Source of the DNA: Euryodendron excelsum
Taxonomy: Eukaryota; Streptophyta; Magnoliopsida; Ericales; Pentaphylacaceae
Reading direction: 5' to 3'
Length of the DNA: 64,000 nt
NCBI GenBank assembly: GCA_033060915.1
Contig: CM065392.1
Coordinates: 20,921,001-20,985,000, forward strand
A program made the translations under genes and the position numbers. The notes beneath the pieces were generated by a model, which saw nothing but the letters and a program-made list of their open reading frames with translations, ran no database searches and was not told the DNA's origin. Of the stretch, positions 22,173 through 35,387 are shown piece after piece (positions within the stretch are counted from its first letter, which is position 1; every line of letters begins with the position of its first letter).

Positions 22173-25100
22173 ATGAAAGCTTTGAGAGTTCTTAGAACAC
22201 TCACCTCCCTTTCTTCTTTGAAACCCACAGAAACCCATCTCGATTCAACGATTCTCTGCCGGTTCTACGCAGCCCGACCACAGCAAGAAAACCCCACCAC
22301 CAGCTCCGCCTCTGAGGATGACGAGAGTAGTGAGTTTGTTTTTGGCAACACGGGTTTGGATTCTGGGGCCGAAATAGCTCGACAACCGACTTGGGATGAG
22401 AAGTACCGGGCGAAAGCCAATCGGGCTGTTTTCGGAGAAGAAACCCAGATACAGAGTTCGAGAATTCTGGAAAAGGAAGGGGAGAAGAGGCGCCGAGCTG
22501 CTGCACTTGCAAAGGCTTTGCTTGAAGCCGCATTGGAGCAGCCAGATGTTGAGGAAGACGAGGAGGATGTGGCGGTGAAGGAAGAAGACCAGAAGTCATT
22601 GTCTGTCGGCATCATTGGAGCACCTAATGCTGGAAAGTCGGCCTTGACCAATTACATGGTTTGTTCTTCTCGTGAGTCACTTCTAATATGACAGAGTACT
22701 TAAAATGTTGAATTAATATGCTGTGTGTTGTTTTCGTAACTTGTACTTGCTGATGCAATTTGTGTGCTTGATTTTGGGTCAAGCTTAATTGTTAGTTTTC
22801 CCCATCGGTTTTCATTTTTCATGCACAAGATAATGACTGTTGAAAAGGAAAGCAGCAGTGCTGCTGCTTTAAGAGCATAATCCTTCTGATTGGCAATTTC
22901 CGAAAAATGGAGAATGGAGTATGATTGGCAAACTCTACATAACTAGTTTATTGATTGGCAATATCCGAAAAAATGATATTATTGTTGTTATTTAGGTGTT
23001 TATTGTTTGTGTCTACATTCTAGTCTGAAAGAAAAGTAAAACAATTCACCTACAGTGAGGTGACGTGCAAATTCCATGAAAGGTGTATCCGTAGGGAAAT
23101 TACAGATTGGGGAGTAGATACTATATATTTTTATGCTTGTTGAAAATTGTTGAACTTCTCTACCCCAGCTCATTGGCCCACCAAGTTTGTTGGCTTATTG
23201 TAACTATGCCATCAAAATTGTCATTATACCCCGGACCAACCCTATGTCATGCTATTGAATCTTTAGCTAACCGGAGGAAGAGAGTGCTGGGGAAGAGCGC
23301 TAAATTGTTTCTTTTGCTCTGCCTCTACACCTCTTCTTGCCTGTCAATTAGGGTGTCTGAAACCATATTTTGTTGGCCCTCAATATTCCTTTCGGTAGAG
23401 AAGCTACATTAACTAAAGTAGTAAATAATTGTGGTGAAATTTTCTCTTATTACCTGCTACTAATCCCTACAAGAAGACGCCAAAGACAAAAAAAGAAAGC
23501 TTCCTATCTTCTTTAATCAATTATATATTTGTAATGGGCAAGTTATTGATCTTCTTTTGAAATGCAAATAGTATGATTTTTTTTTTTTGGGAAGGTGATA
23601 TAAGATTAAAGATTGAAAAAATAAATATAAGGGGCATATCCCAGGCGAAAACACCAAGAAGGAGACCATCTACAAGCTAGGGATGGCCATTACACAAGAG
23701 CAACAGACACACCTCATGCCAAGGACATAAAAAACATTGCAACATATAATACAATCATTAGTTGTGCAAGAATCTTCATAGCTTTATCCCAACCACAGTA
23801 CCTATGCCTATAAATTTCTTCAGGTAATCTCCATTCCTACTGAAGCCATCTATTCGGTTGACTATCCTTAACTCCTTTGAGGGAACACACTACAACTCGA
23901 GCAGAATCACTAAAGTGTCCCTATAATCATTTTGGTAGTACCTGCAATTGTGCAGTTGCAGCCATTAACCACCTGTGTATAAGCATGCCCTTAGTCTTGC
24001 CTTCAGTGTGAACAGTGGCCCACGACAAGCTCTTTCCATTCTTGCCGAGGCCACTGTTTAACACATTTCCTACCCAATGTCTTCCATACTCTATACTTGA
24101 AGGAGCAGTCAAAAAATAAATGGTTATGGTCCTCAACCTAGTCTGCAGAAACTATAGCTCATTGAGGATGTTGTTACAGAGGATAACAGTTTATCTTGTG
24201 TTCTCAACTTCTCTTGGATTGCCAACCATGACAGGAAAGAATGTCAGGGAACATGTTTTGGGAATTGGTAACGATAACAGTTTAGCCCATGGCACATTTT
24301 GATGAATAACTTGCAATATTTACCAAGTACTTTCGATACTGAACACACCATTGGGGTCGGGGGTACTAATAATCATGCCAGTCACAATTGGGATTTATGT
24401 ATGAAGGAAGGAGGCATGTAATGCATAATCTCCATCAATTCAGTCGAGAGCATTAGGGTGTTGCCACCATCTGTTATCTCAATAATAGCAGCAACCTTAC
24501 CATTCTTCCCCAACCTAGAGTCATAAATCACTCTTTCAATGGGGCACACCATCCTAGTCCATATACATTAGTCACAGAGAGCTAATGTAACTGCCATTTG
24601 TGACATGCCCATTTAAAGATTTTGGAAAGCTAGCTCAATGTTATAGATTTATTACTTTGTTGATGGAAAAACAATGAGCTTGTTTAACAATTGCCTAAGC
24701 ATTCTTTGAAGACATCTTTTAAACACTCTTTGACTTATCAAGCATATCATACGCCAAGGGCTAATGTTATTGCTCATTACTCCTCTGGAGGACTGTATAG
24801 ATCTCTTATTCTCCCATTTATTCTTTAGATGCAGGTTTTTTTTTTTTGATAAGTAAACAAGTATATAAAAAGAAGCCGCCAACAAGGGGGCAAACCCTGT
24901 ACATAAGGCAAATACAAAAAGCCTTAAAACCTATCGACCTCACAGCCTATATATCTGAAAGCATATACAAATTGCCCAAGAAATTCACAAAAGAAGATAA
25001 ACGGAAAGGAGTAGACCCAGACATCCAGGAAGAAAGGGAAGCAAGAATGATTCCCTTAGCACTATGAACCGAATGCTCCACTCCTTCAAAAGTTCTACAA

Positions 25101-28100
25101 TTTCTTTCTCGCCATATATTCCACATTGCACAATGCGGGATGACATCACAAGTTCTCCTTTCATTCCTTCAAGCGTATGGTGGTTTTTGTCATAGTTTCA
25201 TATTTGTCATATCTTACTTTTGGGTTATGTCAAATTTGACCTTTATAAATTGAGTTACTAGTCATGCTGGTTACACTATAATGATGGTTCTGCTGGTATA
25301 ATGCATGTTCAAATGGGAACACATTCCAATATCCTTTTTTTCCTGTCAAATGATTTTGAGTTGCAATAGCTTATGTTAGAAGCAGAGAGAGTTGACATGT
25401 CAGCTAATATACTTTCCAACTTACTGTCTTTGGATGGACTCTCTTGCCTCCTCTATACCATTATAGTAAGCCAGAACGTGATTTGGTGCTCTGCTTCCTC
25501 TCTAACACATAATGGCTAAATTGTTACTAACAGAGGAACAACATAAATAGTTTGTAAAGTATTGGTTATGCCTGTGACCAGTTCTTTATATTTTCTTTTG
25601 TGGACATGGGGTTCTTCTTTTTAGGCAATACATTTGAAGTCCTTGAGATGTTGGCGGTGCTTTCTTTTCATGGATAATCATGAAGAAGATTCTTATCGTT
25701 GGTTTCTTGATATCTTGATAATATGGATGATATTATCATGGTTGCCAACTTGATTATTAGAAACTGGAAAACTGAGTAGTTGGTTTAGTGGGTAAGAACT
25801 CGGATTTCCTCGCTCAATGCTTGAGTTGAGTCTCCATAGCCACTCGGTGGGGTCTAAACATACTCTTCAATGCCCAAAACACGCAGTAGGACCTAAGCTT
25901 TGGCTCCAACGTAGGTGCGGCGGGGTCTCCTGCTGATGGCTATGTGGTGCTGAGAGGTAATACTCTTTAGCAGATTTGTGCATATATCCATTTTAAGTAC
26001 CAAAAAAAAAAGATTATCAGAAACTGCGTTTTACTTGGTGGAATTTTGCCTGCAAATCAGAGAGTTCGGGCCTATTGATGATTTTTGTTCTTCTCTTGTC
26101 CAATTTAGTTTAAATTTACTCTTCGATTTGTATGCCTTGGGTTATGGCTGAAAATTGGGTATCTTCTTGCAAGATTGATTGGGAGGATAATGGTGGAGCG
26201 GCTGGAGCTTGCTTTAGATGCATTATAAATTTAGTGCCTTTTGGTGCTTGTGGTCCAGTGGACAGTTCTGAATACAGAAGCATGCTGGAGTAACCATACT
26301 ACAAGGGGGAAGGTGTCAACCGGCTGAACTCCTCACCTTCTCCCTTATAATGTGGTAGCTGCATCATGCTTCTTTAAGAGAGGGAGGGATTTGAACTCTT
26401 ATTGCAGTTACAAAAAAAAAAAAATATATATATATATATATATAGGGTTCAACACTTACTGTAGACCACAACGGAAACAGAAGGGAAAAAAAAGGAAATG
26501 TAGAAAAACAGAGTGGCTTTCTTGGGGATTGGTATTTAAGTTTCTTGTCAAAAGACAAAAAAAGGATTGATATTCATGTTATAGACTTTAATGTTAATGA
26601 TGGCCATCTCTCATGGACAGCGTGTAGATTCCTTTCCCTTCAGTTCAATTTGGTTTTGTACATTTTCTTTTATTTTATCTTTATTTTTTTGTTCCTTCTT
26701 TTGAATTTCTCTTCCTGATCAACAAGCGTTAGACCCAAGACATTTTCATCCCTACATATGACATTTTCACTGTGCTTTGACAGCATTAGCAGGTTCTTTT
26801 CTTTGATTTGGATAATTTAATGCTTATATTTTCACAGTTCTCTATTTCTTGAAAATGCTACCACTCAAAACGTTGTATTAAGAGAAGAGAAAATGAAAAG
26901 AAGAACTCATATATTTGGAAGTGGTGTTTGAAGAGAGAGAGCTGAAAGTTTTGAAGTCTGTGGAAAGGTCCTCTCGTCTTTTACTTGTTACATCTGGGAA
27001 GAAAGAAGTCTGAGAAGCCTTCATGGAACTGAGATCTTTATTCCAGTTGTTGATCATGACTTGATGTTCATGTTTATTTCCAGTTTGGTGTTCTTATATG
27101 TATGGGACCTCAATCTTGAATTTTCACACAAATTGGGGTTCCATCCTTTCTTCTTAGCTTAGCTACTACAACAAATAGAATGGTCGTTTTGAATGTAACC
27201 TTGCTTACTTTTGAATAATATTTCTTCTCAAACACTTGATATTTTGAAAAACGAAATGGTAACCGTTCAGATTATCATGTTGGAGATACTCTGCAGGGAT
27301 ATGTTTTGACATTTCTTGTAAAGAATCTTTTTGGAAAATTTGTACAATTGGATTACATGTTCTGTCTCTTTATCCATGCAAATATATATATTTATATATG
27401 CATAGATACATGTTTTTCCCATCAATTGTAGCACTATTTACATAAATGCTTTAAATTTATTTTATAATTAGCATTTATTTTGATGATTGCATTCTCGGAT
27501 ATTTTAAAATGTGTTACATTTATTATTTATTATAGGTTGGGACAAAGGTTGCTGCTGTTTCTCGCAAGACAAACACCACCACTCATGAAGTATTAGGAGT
27601 GATGACTAAAGGAAACACCCAAATTGTACGTTACTTTCCTGACTAATTGATCAACTCAATTCATTTTTGTACTATATAAACTTAATATGTTTTATGTATG
27701 AGTGCTGTGTTTCTTATATTTAATAATTACTTTATTATTTCTTCCCCGCTCACAAGAAAAGCTTCACTCTCCAATTAACAAACACACGGTGTTTCCACCT
27801 TGGTTTCAAGTTTTTGTCAATGGTAAAACCTAAGAAGCACGGATACGGATATGGGATATAGCGTTTTGAAATATTAAGGATAAGGATATTGCGGGAATAC
27901 GAGAAAAATACATTTTTATTTGCTATGTATATGAATGTAACATCCATAAACACAAAAAATAAGATGACAACAACTAAACAACTTTATAATTATCATAGAA
28001 CAACTAACAAGTTAAGGATTTTGAAGAATTGAGTGTTTTATATTTTACTCATTTAAAGTTTTGAAATTTATGAATTCAACTTCATTCAATAACGAGAACA

Positions 28101-31100
28101 TTTCAACCCCACCGTGTTTCAAAATGTGTCCAACTAAGCGACATGAGTGTCTCTGATGTGTCCGGGATGTGTCCATTGAAAAAATGTTATTTAAGAATAT
28201 TGGACACACCAATTGGCGTGTCCGACATTTGTCCTGGAGTTTTCGAGTATTTGTGTCTGACACGTGTCCAACACGTAAACAACACTCTAAATGGAGTGTC
28301 CGTGCTTCCTAAGGTAAAATTGTAGGATACTGTCTCTTACATATTTTAAATTTGTCATAAATGTTATTCCAGGAAGATATATAACTGTCAGTTGTACAGT
28401 GTTTCTTTGATACTCCAGGACTTATGCTGAAGAGCAGTGGTTTCCCTGGCAATGACACAAAAGCTCGTGTTGAAAGTGCATGGAGTTCTGTTGACCTATA
28501 TGATGTGCTCATAGTTATATTTGATGTCCATAGACATCTTAACAGGTCAGTGACGCCTCGCTTTGGTTTTGAGCAAACTTTATAATCTTTTCTCTTATTT
28601 TTCTAGAGCGATTCAATCTTTTTAATTTTTACATTTCCTGGAAAGCAATCTTGGCAATCAATGTTATGGTTATCATTTATAATCAGATCACAATTGAAAA
28701 TTCATTAACTGATCAAGACACGTCTTTAATGATACTAAACATGCAATACATTTAGGTTCCCTTTGGCTGACAATTTCTTACTTTGGTCCTATGAACATTT
28801 CTGTTTTACACTCTTAAAAATTATATTATATTCTTTAGTAATACCACAAAATGTTCTTGGCCTCAATGGCTTAACCCTGTCTAGTATCTATATTTGGTTC
28901 ATCACTTTGATTTGAGTTATGCATTGTGAAGGGAGGCCTCCCATATTATATGCATTTCAATATGGAAATTAGGCATTTGTCACTTAGGAATCCGAGAATG
29001 CTTCTTAACTTCATAGTGTTGCACTTGTGGCAACTGGTTGTCTAATCTTTCACTTTTACAATCAAGATGAAAGCTACCCAATGGTCACTTACGTATTGTC
29101 ACCTTGGCTGTGGCCATCAATCTTACATACTAATCTGTGAATGATTCAATTAAAGTTGTTCTTTTTCGACCTCATCTTTTACTTGGATATCTATTTATAA
29201 ACTGGCATTTGATAATGCTATTTTCTGTCATCACACCACCTACATTTTCTCAAGTAATTTTTTCCCTTGTAAAGCTGATTAGAGAAGGATCTAGATGCGA
29301 TTAAGGTGGTGCTAAGTTCATTTGAGTTTTCTAGTTTTATCTGTAAAAGATCACTTATCCTAGAAGATGACTCAATCAAGGTTGAGGACCAGGGTGGAAG
29401 CTGCGTGTTCGATCCTTGTGAGTTATATTACCTGGACTCGGGTACAGGTGTCGAGTGTCAAGTGCAGGTACGTGTCCTAATGTCAGATTCATCTAATTCT
29501 CATGTCCAAGGACATTGAGACACGGCTAGATTTCATATTTTTTAAATACTTCTTTTGTTTTTTTTAAAGTAAAATGGCATTTACAAGCTAAAATATAGCA
29601 TTTCATATATAAAATGGAAGTCCTATGCTTAGTTTTATGTTAAACTCAATTAGTTATATATCTTTGTTAGATGTGTGTCTAATTAGTGTCGAGTGTTGAA
29701 TGTCCAACACAGATACTTCACATATTTAAAAGAGTCCAGGTAACATAGCTCATGAGTCTCTACAGATTCAATAGATACATCAATTCAACTCTTTCTTTTC
29801 TGTGAAAGGTAGGTCAGGGGTAGGGCAGGATTTCAAACATATATAGAACATATATAAATTGCAAAAGTCCTAAAGTCCAATTTTTGCAAATTGTTAGCTT
29901 TTTGTTGAGTTTTATTCTGGCCCATCTTTGAATTTATTGAAATCTCTAATTGACTACTTTAAATTTTGGTGGGTCTTCAATTGATGGATCAAGAGTCTTA
30001 TTTTTGTGATAAATAAATGGATCACAAGTCTTGAGCATGCTGATGATGGTCTAAAGCATAGTTATCAGAATCGAACCGGACGTCAAACCAATGATGGGGC
30101 CGGCTCACGGTTCATTGGTTCAACCAGTTCAACCGTTGTAATAAATTAAATATATTTTATCTATTCTTAATGTTATTGCCTTATATAAAAAATTGGGAAG
30201 ATAGTATACACAAACAAATAGGTGGCACAGTGGTAGTTGCTGCCAATTGCTACTTCAAGGTGCCTGGTTCTACTCTCATAAAGCTTACTTTTTCAAAATT
30301 TCTACACAACAAGGTTTCCTTTGCAATTTGGAGAGTTGAGTGACGTTGCTGCTGGCCGGTTAATTGATGAAGCGATATGCATAGATGAACCGAACCGACG
30401 GACCCTCCGGCTCCCGGTTATACGGGCTGGTTGGTCCGGTTTTGATATCTATGGTCTAAAGTATGCTATTGAAGGTCTACCAAAAGACACCAGCTTTTAG
30501 TGAATGGGTATCCGCTCTCCTAAGGAGAATGTTTCATGAAAATTGTTGTAAACATATAGTGGATAGACCATCTTCTTCATTTGCAATTGAAGAACGTGCA
30601 TCTCAAAAGTCATAGGACAAATCACCTTCACAATCTACATACATGTGCCAGTGGCACCACATATGCAAGAAAATTGGCAAAGGGGTCATAGTAATATTTT
30701 TTGGATGCCAAGGGCAGCAACTGTGTGGTTTCCCACAAGGTGGACAGCCTTATGCTAGGTCTAATGCTCCCGGACAGCTAGCCATGAACATGGAATTTGA
30801 AGGGCTGCAAGTAGATCTTTCTAAAAATCCTTCTCATGGGGGTTGTCCTTATGATACAAGATACCCAAGTTATCAACCTATGGTCTGCAAAGACACCATG
30901 CATGCTGAGTCTTTGTTGGGTGAGAAAGGGACAAATTAGAATGGGCTGTTTGTCATGTAAAGATAAATCCAAGAACTTTTCTAGAATGTTTGACTATAAT
31001 AGATCATATTTTTTGCTAGGCATCAATTCACCAAAGGAAGGAATATACAGTTTGCTAGTACTAAATTCAGATGTGGGCACAGAGAGAAGCAAATGGAAGA

Positions 31101-34100
31101 TATTGGAGAGGTGAGGTTTCTAAGTGGGGTAAGATGAAATCCCTTTTTACAGGGGAGATTCCTCCCATGGACTATCAATGGAGTCTGTTTATAAAATTCA
31201 TCATCAAGTCTCTCTCTTGCCTCTCGTGTTCTTTGGCTCATTCGCTTTCTTTGTCTTTTGACACTCTTAGAGACTCACACCTTTGATTAATTTGAATGTG
31301 GTCTTCACTTACACCGATTATACTTTGATAACTGGTTCATACTTAAGCACAAATACTTCTAAGAAGAGACTGTGTCGACATTGAACACAACTCAGGCACG
31401 CCCTACACTTGTCAGACAAGATTCCAAACATGTCCTACTATTTTTCTGATATTTTTATAACTGGACATACTTTGAACACTTGGGACTCATGTCGATTGCT
31501 TACTGAGACATAAACATATTGCAAGTTTGAAGAAATAACTCGGGAGCTAATAAATAAAATCAAAATAATATGGATTTATACTATTAATATCTCATTCTTT
31601 GGACTTTTTAGTTTTAGGAACTCTAGAACTTAAATCTTCCAATTTATTTGTGAATAGAGCTTTTAAAATAGATATTAAGACTTTTTGTGCACACATCTTT
31701 TCCAATATAAAGAACGTGGAAGAAATATTTTGCTATTTTGATGCAATAGATATCAATGTATTTGTAACGTAGAAAATGAAAAAATTATTATTTCCCCATG
31801 TATCATTTTTGATAAATGTTTTCATGTATATGTAAAAATATATTTATTTGATGCAGTGTTGTGTCTTGGTTTTTCAAAAATTGTGATATTGGTGGGTCCA
31901 TATTGTGTGGTATTTATGTCCCACGTTTGTATCCTTGCTTTTTAACTTGAGACAAGTGTTTTTGTGGTAAACTAGTTCTATTTTTATTTTCCCAACTGTG
32001 ATTGTTCTTGGTTTCAGTTTCTTACAAACTCCTTTTAGTGGTGGTAGGCGGCGGCAGGTGGGGTGGCGGTAGTTGTGGGTATTGAAGAATGATGGTTTGG
32101 GGGGGGCGGAGAGTTGCGGCGATGACTTAAGTTGATGTAGTTTTGATAAACTTTTCTGTTGAATTGTTGACTACCCAACACATAAAATTTTAAGCTGTTA
32201 GAGAGAGGGTAACTTAATTATTTATTTCTTAACGTGTCCCCTCACTTATAGCCAGGCTCTTCATCATGCCAATATTTTAATGGTTAGGTAGTGACACTTG
32301 ATCATTGAACCTTGCCTGCTCTGATACTATGTTGAATTGTTGACCACCAATTCTTTTAAAAGCTTAAGCTACGAGAAAGAGGAGTAACTTTATTATTTCT
32401 TTCTTACGTTTCTTGCCAGTTCATTGAACAGTTCGGTTTGAAACATGAACAAAATTTTATTTGTTTGTGTTGAAACATCCGAGATGTTTATGTTTCCTAT
32501 GATAGCGAAACGAAACACTAGTAAAATAACTAAATTCTAATGTTGCCATTGAAACACTCCAGACCATAACAAAATGCACCAAAACACAGCTCAATGTACT
32601 GAACAATAAGTTTTGTTGACTTGAATTTGTAACTTTTCTAATATATTATACAACTTTTATGGAAAAAAATGCAAAAGGTTTTATTTACTAAATTAATATT
32701 TATGACTTCTGAAATGTTTCTGAAGCATTTTTGAAATGTTTATGTTTATGTGCTATTCGAAACTACACACTGAAATGAAATTTTAATCCTTGGTTTGAAA
32801 ACATTGATGAGCTATAACCTTGTGCATGTTTGGTAAGGTAACATGTTAGAATGGTTGATCTCTCAATTCTTTTGATTCTTTCTCTGATACAGGCCTGATT
32901 CAAGAGTGGTTAGATTGATTGTACGTATGGGCTCACAAGTGAACCCGAAACAGAAACGATTGCTATGTATGAATAAGGTGGACTTGGTTGAGAAAAAGAA
33001 AGATTTGTTGAAGGTGGCTGAACAATTCAAAGATCTACCTGGATATGAAAAGTTAGTTCTCTCCTTTCTGATAATTGTCTGTTAATGCTCGATAGTGTCT
33101 TAATTCCTTGATTTATCTTCTTCTGTCTTTCATTGTTTTAGATATTTCATGATCTCCGGGTTGAAGGGTTCTGGAGTAAAAGATCTGACTCAATATTTGA
33201 TCGAGCAGGCAGGTTTCCTTTTAGTAATGCCACCTTTATAACATCTACTTATTGAATTCTGAGTTCTCTTTCTTGTAGTGTTCAGAAACATGTTATCTTG
33301 CTGAATGTGTTATTTCACAATTTGTTTTGTTCGTGTATGTTTTTTGGTTGATGGCAAGAATATTAAGCCAGTCATTGCGTGTGTCCGTACGCATGTCTAT
33401 AAAATCTACAACTTCTGGACTTCTGGTTGTTGCAGATATGGTTTTCTGTTGTGTTAGCACCATTTATCATCTAACAACAGCAGATTGATTTCTTCTTTTG
33501 GCCGAACCCAGACATCACCGAGAATTATGTTTTCTCTCTCTCCACTTATCAATAATGTTAATATGCTTGTCCCAATTGGAGTTTGCCTTTATCTATTCTC
33601 ACTTCCCTTAGGTAAAGAAAAGAAAAAGAGATAATCTTGGGTAGCTCTATTCTCCCCACACCTGTTGATGGGGCTATTCCACCACCAATGTTTCCTAACA
33701 TTCTCTCGGCCTCGTAGGAGGAACAGGGGACTATAAAGTCGGACTTTAGAGAACCCTTTATATTTTGCATACACTACATATGCATCCAGGTTTTTGTTCA
33801 TGGTGTCATAAAAATGTGCATGGAAGCTGCCACCCTAGTAGGCAGCATTTTTACTACATAAATTGATTTTATTATTTGTTCGAGGCTCTTCCTGCTATGA
33901 AAACAACTTCTTTTATGGCTGAAAATATCCTTATCTACTATTTTGCAACCAATAATCACTTCATTAGTAAAATTATTTTGGTAATATTTCTTATGCTTTG
34001 TCATCTTGGAGGAAAGATCTTTTGTAGAATACATTGGCTACCTTCGCTATTAAAGTTTCTTTGTACCAGAGTCCAGTGATTTAATCCTGTGTTTATACAA

Positions 34101-35341
34101 TTGTTTTTGTTTATGGGCAGGGGAAGGGCACCCCACATCTTCCTGCTGCAATTGAACCAAAAAAGGAAAATAAAGGGAATGAAAAAATGTTAGTCTTTCT
34201 TATGAAATCAAACGTTCAAGCTTCCATAGGATGCCCAATTGTCAATATTTTGAATGAAAGGTGCTGCTTGTCAATAGTGTAGGGTTCTATGATATGCTTC
34301 TCATTGTATTTGTCACTATAATTGTTGTCCTGTTGGGGCAGTTTACCCTTCAATATTACTTCGTTTTAACAAACAGAAACATAAATGCTTCTATTTTCTC
34401 TAATGGTAACTAAACTTTTTCTTATAACCTCAGCATTTCTCTTATAGAATTTGTTTTTGGCATAGTGGCCTAGGAAACCCTGAAGCCTATGGATGTTGTG
34501 TTTACACCGTTCTGCCTGATTATTTTATTCTCTCTACAAAGTTGTATACCTAACTCTGGCTCTTCATGTTTTTGTAAATGCTTAGGCAGCAAGTATTCTC
34601 TCTACAAAGTCATGTACCTAACTGTGGCTCTTCATCTTTTGTAACATCCTTAGGCAGTAAAAAGACCTTGGGATGAAGATCCACTTGCAATGACTGAAGA
34701 AGTTATGAAAAGCATATCTTTAGAAGTCGTCCGCGAAAGATTGTTGGACCATGTACATCAGGTTTTGCTTAGCTTCCTACATCAATCTGTCATCTGGCCT
34801 TGGTGTTCTTGGCCAAAAGAATCTTTTTTTATTTATTTTTTATTTTATTGCTTCTGATTTATTCTGTATTTCCACATTATTTGTCTAAGGAGTTTAAATT
34901 GGAAAAGTTTACTTTTCTTATTTCAGGAAATCCCATATGGAATAGAACATCGCTTGGTAGATTGGAAGGAATTAAGAGATGGTTCTCTTAGGATCGAGCA
35001 ACATTTCATCACTCACAAGATGAGCCAGCGCAAGATTCTTGTTGGGAAGAATGGCTGTAAAATAGGGTATGTTCATCTGCTTCAGAATTTACTTCTGTGA
35101 AGTTCTGTTTCTATTGGTTTCTGTACCTAGAGGTGCAACTCGGTTTGGGTTGGTTCAGTTCAATGAGAATGCATAACAATGAGGGTGTGTTGGTTCTCAA
35201 ATATTGAAAATCAAGAGGAACCAACATAAGTAAACTGTATTTGGGTTGAGCTGTGTGGGTGACCGTGGGTCAAATGGCTGTTGTATGCCCGTCGGAAAGG
35301 TATTGTAGTTTACTCAGAGACCCGGAGCCGTTCAAAGGGGA

Positions 35342-35387
<46 letters not shown>

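Noticed and set aside
22201..22651. Minus-strand open frames of 128-132 codons at ERG exon 1
   Set aside because: They are antisense shadows of the real exon with its GTP-binding motif.
34109..34190. Extra ERG exon after gggcag at 34123
   Set aside because: The joined exons 5 and 6 already keep the frame and the conserved order (IEQ-A-VKRPWDED); the extra block has no counterpart in the family.
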